Shown one piece after another: positions 34,251 to 40,375 of a stretch of 40,375 nt of DNA. A program made the translations under genes and the position numbers. How positions within the stretch are numbered: position 1 is the stretch's first letter; the number at the start of each line of letters is the position of its first letter. Source of the DNA: Acetomicrobium thermoterrenum DSM 13490. GTDB lineage: Bacteria > Synergistota > Synergistia > Synergistales > Acetomicrobiaceae. Location: assembly GCF_900107215.1 (NCBI RefSeq), contig NZ_FNPD01000004.1, forward strand, positions 1-40,375. Direction: 5' to 3'. The notes under the pieces are model-generated. The model worked only from the letters and a program-made list of their open reading frames with translations, did no database searches and was not told the DNA's origin.

Positions 34251-37227
34251 TTTCTTTCTCCTCCTTTATCATGTGCCTAAAAATAAATATAGTGTCCATT
34301 AAAAGACCGTTGAGCAAAGAATTTATGAAGAGGCATCTTGTTTCTTCTCTCAAGCTATCCCATATACTTCCAAAGGCGTCTTTAATGGTTGCTTCGGCAA
34401 ATCGCATGAATACTTCTCTCTTGTTGCTTCCATCTTCGACATATCTCCACTCTCTTAACTTGGTGGTGAGCGCTTCCTCAATGTTGTTAATCTGAGAACT
34501 TGAAAGATTAGATAATATATCCCATAGTTCCCTTATCATTGAAATCTGATAAAAATAACAGGGCCTTTTTGAATAAAGCCGGTAAGTTTCATCTCCCCTT
34601 TTTCCGTCTTCGTAATATATGTTATATCTGTCGGTAGTGGCGGTAAGCAGATCAAAATCGAAATAGCCCGGATAGAGGCTAAATAGCCTTCCCTTGGAAA
34701 TTGATGATAAATCGTCAAGTGTATATTTTTCGTTTTCTCCGATCAATCTTGTAGGATAAAATTTGAAAAAATCATCATTTTCAGTTTCATAAACGTTCCA
34801 CCATGGGTTCATTTTGACAGGCTTTTTAAACTCTCTATCGTCAAGCATTCTTCTTTCGGCATCTAAAAGGACGTAAAGGGGAAATTTTCTATTCGCCGTC
34901 AAAATCTTCATGTTTAGTGGCAACTTGCCCAATACTTTTTCGAATCTTTGGGAATAGAGCGTTGCTATCATCTTTGTAATTTTTATGGAGTCTAATGTTG
35001 GCACTATCAGCCGAAGGGACATGGGGGATATTGTTATTTCTATGAGGGGCATATATTCTTGATGCTTTGTCTTTTCTTTATTTACTTCGATATTGCTGTT
35101 GTCTTTTAGCAAATTATTGTTAGGATTGCTCTCTAAGGCAAGATATGTTAATCCTCTTTCTAAAGACTCTCTGACCGCCTCCTCACCTGATTTATCAGCA
35201 TATCTATACTTTTCAAGGGATTCTATCGTGCAAAATTCACCGTTTTCTACATGCAAGACGAGAAGGTCTCTGGGTTCCAGGCCATCTAATCTAATGACAT
35301 AAGGAGTTTTTTCAAATAGCATATCGCTTCTCTTTAGCGCAGACTGAAGTTTCTTGTAATCTACAGAAAATGCCACCCTTTTCCACTTATGGCTATATAT
35401 GTCGCGTTTAATCTTTTCAACAACTGTTTCAAAAAATTCCTGAGTTTCGCGCCACACTCTATAAATACGCGCGGGAGATGGGTTTTGGGTGAAAAGTAAT
35501 GTTTGTAAATTAGAAGGATCAAACGGAACCGAATCTAGCCGTGATTTTAGGTTTGCAACAAATTTTCCAACATAATCATCGGCTCTTTTTTCTTGAGAAG
35601 AACTAATATCTTCAAAATATATATTTATCAAGCTACTCTTAAAATTAGAATCTTTATTAATATCTTCATTCGTAATTACACTTAATAATTCTTTAGATAA
35701 TTGTTTCAAATCATCAGTCAGACTAATATTTCTTTTTTTTAATTTGTTTTTATATTGCTCATTTTCTAAAAAATCTTTAACTTTTTTTGAATTCCCCCAA
35801 TCTTTAAAACTCTGTGATAAAATGGTGTTTATCATCGTTCCGTCCAGCCACTTATCGAGGTCGAAGCCCAAAGAAATCAAGCTGACCCTGTTGTTTTTGT
35901 CAGCAACTTCATCAATCCAGACAGATTCCTGCCCATCTTTTAGCCATTCCTCCAATCGCCCTTTTCTCCTGTCTCGACAAGTTGAGCACATTTCATCTCT
36001 TTCATTTTTTGGCCTTATCCCACAAACAGGACACACATCCAACCTACCGTCTTTAACCTTAACTTCGTCAAATACGCGATCTAAATCAGGCATGGAATTA
36101 ATTAACTCTTCATTTCTATCTTCATCACCAATAAAAATAAAAGGAGATATTTTGGGGGTCCCTCTTTTTTCAGATGCACGTTTCAACTCATTAGCAATGA
36201 TTGTCAAAGACCCGGATGGCTTACTTAGGGTGAAAAATGGCCACAATTCATTATTCAATTCATTATTCAATTCAATATTCATTACATTATTACATTTCCT
36301 GTATACTACTTTCGATAATATTTTATCTGCACATTCGACAGCTAATCTTCCTAGATCTTCTTCGTTCAGATTGGGAAATGTGAAATATATCCCATTTACA
36401 TCCTCGTAAATTACATTGCCTATGGGATACTCTTCCTCAAGCGTTCTCTTGATATATGTTTTAATCTCACGGATAATTTCTGCCCTTTTTTGTATATCCG
36501 CTATCTTTCTGCCATGGTTTATAAAATTCTCACCATTCCAGCAGATACCAAATATTCTCCACTTTAAGTCATTTACATCTTTATATCCATCGCATGTAAT
36601 GCCTGCTAAAATCGTCTTAAACAATGATGCAGTTGAATATGAATGATCCCACAGAGTAACGTCGTTTGCCGGGATCCTCGTTTCTCCTAAGGCATGAGAA
36701 AACGCTGTTTTAAGATTGCCTATTAATGACTTTCTAAAACTAATTATATCGCTATAGTTTTCGAATAATTCAATTAAATTATTCTGCAGGTCATCAAATC
36801 TTTTTTGGAGACAACTTAGATCTATCTTTTCATTCTCAAAACCAAAAGGTGAGGATATTATCGTATTATTAATGGATTGTTTTCTTCTTACTATGCCTTT
36901 ATCATCAGCTGAATCCTTACGATCACATTTTTGTAAATATTTTACAATATCATCTGCTTGGGAATGCTTATGATGTTGCTCGATAAGGTTTTTTATATTA
37001 CTGGGTGTCATTATTGTGAAATCAAACGCGCTATCACATATATGTCTATATAGAATTGGATCCAAAAAATTACTGATATTCTCATGGCTGAAGCTTGTTG
37101 TTCTTTCGATTGACTGATGTTTGAGAAAATATGGATGCATCTTTCCGATATCATGAAGAAGCGCCCCTATCTCGCCCATTAGGATATCGTTTCTTTTGTC
37201 TTTTATTTTGCAGGTAAGTTCACACAT
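34240..37227 (-). CDS. csx11: Csx11-type Cas10 (subtype III-C large subunit, GGDD-less)
   Basis: 995 residues. The N-terminal HD nuclease domain has GALLHDIGKMHPYF (His25-Asp26) and a downstream EQHHKH (83-88). A zinc ribbon is at Cys399-Cys402...Cys414-Cys417 (CPVCGIRP...CSTC). Palm-like regions follow (VSLISLGFDLDKWLDG; ISPMSLRLIVPTLDSIKI), but no GGDD or similar cyclase motif is present; the equivalent strand reads LIVPTLDS. Great length, missing GGDD and intact HD are the marks of the Csx11/MTH326 group that defines subtype III-C. Cyclic oligoadenylate synthesis is therefore unlikely, and DNA cleavage by HD is possible. ATG 37227 has GGAG eight bases upstream. Overlaps both neighbours. 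Confidence 0.85.
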   Translation of the reverse strand: MCELTCKIKDKRNDILMGEIGALLHDIGKMHPYFLKHQSIERTTSFSHENISNFLDPILYRHICDSAFDFTIMTPSNIKNLIEQHHKHSQADDIVKYLQKCDRKDSADDKGIVRRKQSINNTIISSPFGFENEKIDLSCLQKRFDDLQNNLIELFENYSDIISFRKSLIGNLKTAFSHALGETRIPANDVTLWDHSYSTASLFKTILAGITCDGYKDVNDLKWRIFGICWNGENFINHGRKIADIQKRAEIIREIKTYIKRTLEEEYPIGNVIYEDVNGIYFTFPNLNEEDLGRLAVECADKILSKVVYRKCNNVMNIELNNELNNELWPFFTLSKPSGSLTIIANELKRASEKRGTPKISPFIFIGDEDRNEELINSMPDLDRVFDEVKVKDGRLDVCPVCGIRPKNERDEMCSTCRDRRKGRLEEWLKDGQESVWIDEVADKNNRVSLISLGFDLDKWLDGTMINTILSQSFKDWGNSKKVKDFLENEQYKNKLKKRNISLTDDLKQLSKELLSVITNEDINKDSNFKSSLINIYFEDISSSQEKRADDYVGKFVANLKSRLDSVPFDPSNLQTLLFTQNPSPARIYRVWRETQEFFETVVEKIKRDIYSHKWKRVAFSVDYKKLQSALKRSDMLFEKTPYVIRLDGLEPRDLLVLHVENGEFCTIESLEKYRYADKSGEEAVRESLERGLTYLALESNPNNNLLKDNSNIEVNKEKTKHQEYMPLIEITISPMSLRLIVPTLDSIKITKMIATLYSQRFEKVLGKLPLNMKILTANRKFPLYVLLDAERRMLDDREFKKPVKMNPWWNVYETENDDFFKFYPTRLIGENEKYTLDDLSSISKGRLFSLYPGYFDFDLLTATTDRYNIYYEDGKRGDETYRLYSKRPCYFYQISMIRELWDILSNLSSSQINNIEEALTTKLREWRYVEDGSNKREVFMRFAEATIKDAFGSIWDSLREETRCLFINSLLNGLLMDTIFIFRHMIKEEKEIGE

Positions 37228-38071
37228 GATCTCCACTCCACGGTTTATTTATATATTCCTTAAATTCCTCCCATTTATTAAAGCTTTGCTGTTCACGAGG
37301 GCATATCCAAACAGTTACGATTGGGTCGTCCCCGATCACTCCAAACCCGCTTGTTTTCTTGGCCGAAAAGCCGAAGGTAAAAAACATCAACTCTAAAGCT
37401 TCCGTCAGAAACTTTAAATCCGTCTTTACCTGCTCTTCAGAAAACATTATGTCTCTGGGGTATGGAAAATATAGAAGACGAAAATCGCCCTCCGCACCTA
37501 TCGGCATAACCTCAAGAGTTATAGGACCTATCCTGTCGACTGGGGTGCGAGTAGTCCTACTTAACGGTGTAATGACGTCTTCTTCTGCATTGTTGGTAAA
37601 AAAAGTAGGGAAAAAGTGAAGCCTTCCTTCCAAAGCTTTATCACTAGTGCTCTCGGGACCAAAAAGCCTTTCGATAATTTCAGACTTTGTAATCTCGTTG
37701 ATATTTTTACCATCCAAATCATTAACACTTTCTGCCGCAAATCTTAGATGCCCCTTCCATGTAGAAGGTCTTACCATTGGAGAACCTGTCAGTTTATCCC
37801 GCACAATAGGATTTTCAAATATTTTGTCATTGATGACATTGAATTCACCTTCGCCTTTACTTGTGTATGATCTTTTCAGTATGAATTTAATTTCAAGGAA
37901 CATGGAATATTTTGGCATTTTTTTAAAATCTTCTTCAAATGTAAATTCCTTAAGCTTTTCATCTGATTTTTTTGCTATAATCTCATGTTTTTTCTTACCT
38001 AAATTTACGATTGTTTTTTTAATATCGCCATCCATTTCAATAACTGAAAGATAATAATCATGAATAATCAT
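37220..38071 (-). CDS. Type III CRISPR RAMP-superfamily protein (second gene of the effector operon)
   Basis: 283 residues. After a variable, Lys-rich N-terminal part, MFLEIKFILKRSYTSKGEGEFNVI leads to KLTGSPMVRPSTWKGHLRFAAES, the RAMP 'P...(S/T)(S/T)-x-K-G-x-(L/I)-R' motif. Then come LFGPESTS, a SRTTRTPVDRIGPITLEVMP region and FGFSAKKTSGFGVIG, the C-terminal Gly-rich loop. It is Cas7-like by these marks, but which Cmr number it corresponds to is not clear by eye (Cmr6-like is possible). ATG 38071 has GGAGGAG five bases upstream and overlaps the cmr1 stop by four bases. Confidence 0.8.
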   Translation of the reverse strand: MIIHDYYLSVIEMDGDIKKTIVNLGKKKHEIIAKKSDEKLKEFTFEEDFKKMPKYSMFLEIKFILKRSYTSKGEGEFNVINDKIFENPIVRDKLTGSPMVRPSTWKGHLRFAAESVNDLDGKNINEITKSEIIERLFGPESTSDKALEGRLHFFPTFFTNNAEEDVITPLSRTTRTPVDRIGPITLEVMPIGAEGDFRLLYFPYPRDIMFSEEQVKTDLKFLTEALELMFFTFGFSAKKTSGFGVIGDDPIVTVWICPREQQSFNKWEEFKEYINKPWSGDHV

Positions 38072-39117
38072 ATTAACTCCTCCAGTAAATCTTTACCATT
38101 TTTACTATATTTTAAAGTACAATTACTTAAACTATTATTATAGCTATTTGAAGAAAATAATTTATCTTTTATTTTAGTCTTTAATTCACACTTTATTTTA
38201 TCTTTAACATTATCCTTGCTATATCCATATATTCTTACCTCTACAGTCTTATCATCAACTCGATAACCATGAGAAACAAATACTGTAGAGCCTTTACCAG
38301 CTTCTCCAAATATCTTATGCCTTTTATCTCTGTCGTTTTCTAGATGCCTAATTGAATCTCTAATGTGGAATGCTATCGGAAGGAAATTATATTTATCCCA
38401 AACATCTGTCCATGACCGCCAATCTTCTTTATACTCACTATGGTCTTTAGAGTGCGTCCAGAACACTTTACTATTGATTAATTCTAATATATTGTTATTA
38501 AATTTAATATTAAATTTATAAAAAAAGAAATTATCTAATTTAGGTAATTCCTGTACTTTTTGAGATTTATCAATTGGAATTAACGATTGACTGTGCGGTA
38601 AACTATTGTTTGTAATACTTATGACGCCATTTCCTTGAGAAGTACTTGCTCCTAATGCACCATAATTTGATATAATGTACAGCGTTTTATTCAACAAATT
38701 CCACTCACCTTCAGATATTTCTCTCAGAGGAAGAAATTTCAGAGGTGCGCTATTAAATATTATACCCTTGGTTTTTCTGACTAGATATTTATATCCACTT
38801 TTTAATTTCCTTTTATCTCTTGTTCCTATTTTAGCCTCACAGATACTTTTTGCCCCATCATCAATTTTCACCTCAAGCTTGAACTTCCTGGCCCAACCCG
38901 TGCACCCAAACAACTCACATGCATCACAATGATACTTCTCATCGCATTTAGAGTTTGTGGGGTCACAAGCACTTCCACCCAATCCTCTAATCAAAGCCTC
39001 GTACCACCACCTTAAGCTTCCGATGATGCCGGTTTCTCTTAAAGTGCAACACTCCTTATTGACATCCCCTGTCCACAAAGGCGTCAATGGTTTAATCTGT
39101 ACTATAAACTGTTCCAT
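38068..39117 (-). CDS. cmr1: Cmr1-type RAMP protein
   Basis: 349 residues. Begins FIVQIKPLTPLWTGDVNKECCTLRETGIIGSLRWWYEALIRGLGG, the Cmr1 pattern (T-P-L-(W/F)-x-G-...-G-(L/I)-x-G-x-(L/M)-R-(W/F)-(W)-(Y/F)-R/E). A Cys-rich segment (CDPTNSKCDEKYHCDACELFGC) follows and may bind metal. NYGALGASTSQGNGVISI is the conserved Gly-rich loop. Cmr1 caps the backbone at the crRNA 3' end. First gene of the operon; AAGGTG is eight bases upstream of ATG 39117. The upstream DNA 39118-39355 holds a candidate promoter. Confidence 0.9.
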   Translation of the reverse strand: MEQFIVQIKPLTPLWTGDVNKECCTLRETGIIGSLRWWYEALIRGLGGSACDPTNSKCDEKYHCDACELFGCTGWARKFKLEVKIDDGAKSICEAKIGTRDKRKLKSGYKYLVRKTKGIIFNSAPLKFLPLREISEGEWNLLNKTLYIISNYGALGASTSQGNGVISITNNSLPHSQSLIPIDKSQKVQELPKLDNFFFYKFNIKFNNNILELINSKVFWTHSKDHSEYKEDWRSWTDVWDKYNFLPIAFHIRDSIRHLENDRDKRHKIFGEAGKGSTVFVSHGYRVDDKTVEVRIYGYSKDNVKDKIKCELKTKIKDKLFSSNSYNNSLSNCTLKYSKNGKDLLEELI

Positions 39118-39174
39118 TCTAGCTTCACCTTCAATGCTTGTTTTTTATATTATTTCGCTTCACTTATCCATATT

Positions 39175-39203
39175 TTTAAAAATAACAGACGATAATATCT
39201 CAA
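39175..39203 (-). promoter_or_regulatory. Candidate promoter of the CRISPR effector operon
   Basis: On the minus strand TTGAGA (39198-39203), 17-base spacer, TTTAAA (39175-39180), 58 bases before cmr1. The -35 is good, the -10 matches at four of six positions. The remaining intergenic DNA to 39355 shows nothing else on this strand. Confidence 0.35.
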
Positions 39204-39355
39204 CATGGACGCCAGCCGCAAAAATGTGGAAGATACTTGTTTTTATTTTATTGCTCGCTTGTCCTGCATATTTTCTATATAACTACCTCTGCCTTAATCA
39301 ACGTGAACTTGTTGAGCATTTTGCAATTTTCTTTTCCCATGCCAGTTGATTATTA

Positions 39356-40148
39356 TCATACAATAATATCGCGTTTATTTAAATACCAAATCTTTCCCTC
39401 CGTAAATACGATAAACTCACCAGGTTTAAAATCTTTCCAATGCTCTGCTTTCGTTAGTCTTTTCGTAGCAACAATATAACCCTCTTGATCCGGAGTTTTT
39501 TCCTCTGTAAGATTCACCTCCCAATCTTCGTCAACTAATTGAACCATCCCATAGGGAGATTTCCTCTGCACGAAGCAAAACCCATTATATCTATCTTTGT
39601 CATGATAGCATAATAGATACTTCCCATCAGAAAATATGCAGTTTAGGCTTCCATATGTGTTGATTTCTTCTACAGCCAACCAATCGAAACATTTGTTTTT
39701 ATTCATGCTATTCAATATGCCAGTAGGATTATTTTTAATATGATGCAGTAAATAACAAAAGGCAATTTCTGAATCCGTTTCACCGATCGGTTTGAATCTA
39801 CCAAGCTTTAAATTTTCATGGTTCAGTGTTCCGTTATGAACAAAGACGTATTCCGTCCCATTCGGTTCCCCGCTAAACGAGCGAGTGTTTTTGCTACTTT
39901 TCCCCCGGCGCTTGCACGTCTTACATGTCCAATAAAAATTCTAGCTTATATTTCGAGATAATCAAGTAAAATTTTCGCTTGCTTGCTTTGTTTAGCACTA
40001 ATTTTTCCTTTTATTACCAGAGCAGATTCATCTGGAAAAAGCTATTCCCTAGCCATCAGGGTTATTTTTCTCCCCTATGGCGAAATCCTCTAAAAGAGAT
40101 ATCTGACCTCACGGGCAAATTGAGGCACAGCCCCAGTAACTCGCACAT
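39356..40148 (-). pseudogene. Class II glutamine amidotransferase (YafJ-like), decayed
   Basis: Read across frames this is a full ~264-codon class II amidotransferase. ATG 40148 (GGTGG seven bases upstream) opens MCELLGLCLNLPVRSDISF with the catalytic Cys2, then FRGFRHRGEK. Damage follows: a frame shift near 40064-40069, a TAG at 40049-40051 where Trp is expected (PDGxGIAF), a shift near 40034-40042, a TAA at 39946-39948 just before ARIFIGHVRRASAG, and a shift in the G5A4 run near 39898-39906. The rest is intact: EYVFVHNGTLNHENLKLG, PIGETDSEIAFCYLL and the C-terminal 119 codons from 39715, which form an open frame. No adjacent partner is seen. Its link to the CRISPR locus is probably only positional. 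Confidence 0.85.
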
Positions 40149-40281
40149 TTTTCTTCCACCTTCCAGAACCCGACTTAGTGTTTTTAACCATACTTAACGA
40201 TCGGGAAAAGGTATTTAATGATTATTAATACCACACTGGAAATGCGCTTAAAGTAAAAATTCAATGAAGATACAATACGTA
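40149..40281. other. Spacer between amidotransferase pseudogene and CRISPR array end
   Basis: 133 bases. It contains an inverted repeat GGTATT...AATACC (40210-40232, 6-bp arms, 11-base loop) that could end the array transcript or act as an operator for the pseudogene. No leader-like features, which agrees with this being the trailer end of the array. Confidence 0.35.
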
Positions 40282-40375
40282 GCGTTAATCCCTCATAGGT
40301 AGGCTACAAACTTGCACGTGAACGCATGCTGAACGACTATCTTGAGTTTCAATCCCTCATAGGTAGACTACAAAC
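40282..40375 (-). CRISPR. CRISPR array, trailer end (continues beyond the window)
   Basis: Two 30-base repeats (40282-40311 and 40346-40375) enclose one 34-base spacer (40312-40345). They share AATCCCTCATAGGTAG and CTACAAAC and differ at four positions: three in the first five bases and one in the palindromic GTAGRCTAC. Read on the minus strand, the second repeat starts GTTTGTAG and ends ATTGAAAC, the usual 5' handle sequence of type III and I-A/B crRNAs, so transcription runs leftward. The left repeat ends ATTAACGC instead, a decay typical of the last, leader-distal repeat. Array and cas genes are on the same strand. The leader and most spacers lie to the right, outside the window. Confidence 0.9.

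Noticed and set aside
31964-39117. Assignment of the operon to ordinary subtype III-B (Cmr)
   Set aside because: Cmr1, Cmr4 and Cmr5 are present, but the Cas10 is much longer than usual Cmr2 and lacks GGDD, which fits the Csx11 group better.
39224-39349. A 41-codon plus-strand frame with a strong membrane helix (KILVFILLLACPAYFLYNYL) upstream of cmr1
   Set aside because: No ribosome binding site, lies over the cmr1 promoter region on the opposite strand, and AT-rich DNA easily yields hydrophobic frames.
40282-40375. Array read on the plus strand with its leader in this window
   Set aside because: The ATTGAAAC handle and the degenerate terminal repeat both point to minus-strand transcription with the leader outside the window.

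Overview
The window looks like a chromosomal segment of an anaerobic, probably thermophilic bacterium. Coding DNA is of moderate to low GC, most genes have strong GGAGG-type ribosome binding sites, and the gene mix (AbgT, YjiH, a DUF3798 binding protein, a three-route trehalose cluster, a type III CRISPR system) fits the Synergistota, for example Acetomicrobium/Anaerobaculum relatives. That placement is an inference from gene content and was not tested.

Left part (1-6900): a decayed accessory region. Two copies (about 93% identical by hand count) of the first part of a periplasmic sensor gene and its upstream DNA lie in direct orientation at 806-1341 and 5176-5711. Between them are a GC-rich island with no assignable gene, an AbgT-type transporter, a small membrane protein and a tyrosine-recombinase pseudogene. 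A chemotaxis-receptor pseudogene, broken by a sensor-domain deletion and a 7-bp tandem duplication, follows.

Middle (6900-25200): a lone PstS and a YjiH-type membrane protein precede a large trehalose/alpha-glucan cluster. The plus-strand operon is treS-maltokinase fusion, GH57 (DUF3536), glgE, stand-alone maltokinase, glgB. It converges on a minus-strand operon otsAB fusion, DUF5752, treT. Together they encode two routes that make trehalose from sugar phosphate or nucleotide sugar (OtsAB, TreT), trehalose-maltose interconversion (TreS), phosphorylation to maltose-1-phosphate (Mak), polymerisation to alpha-1,4-glucan (GlgE) and branching (GlgB). The maltokinase domain fused to TreS has lost its catalytic Asp and its metal-binding Asp, while the stand-alone maltokinase four genes later keeps both. 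This is the most striking protein-level observation in the window.

Right-middle (25500-31500): a radical SAM DNA modification/repair-like protein, a DUF3798 periplasmic protein, an M24 (Xaa-Pro type) peptidase, a remnant of a phosphonate-type binding protein, and a padR-fetA-fetB operon with a clear promoter and a candidate operator.

Right end (31600-40375): a complete minus-strand type III effector operon (cmr1, a RAMP gene, a csx11-type cas10, cmr4, cmr5, a second RAMP gene). Its 995-residue Cas10 has the HD motif and zinc ribbon but no GGDD, which matches the rare subtype III-C (Csx11/MTH326 group). No cas1, cas2, cas6 or Csm6/Csx1-type effector is in view. The window ends inside a CRISPR array, read on the minus strand, whose trailer-end degenerate repeat lies at 40282-40311. 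A solitary decayed repeat lies downstream of the cas operon at 31814-31843. A class II glutamine amidotransferase pseudogene separates array and cas genes.
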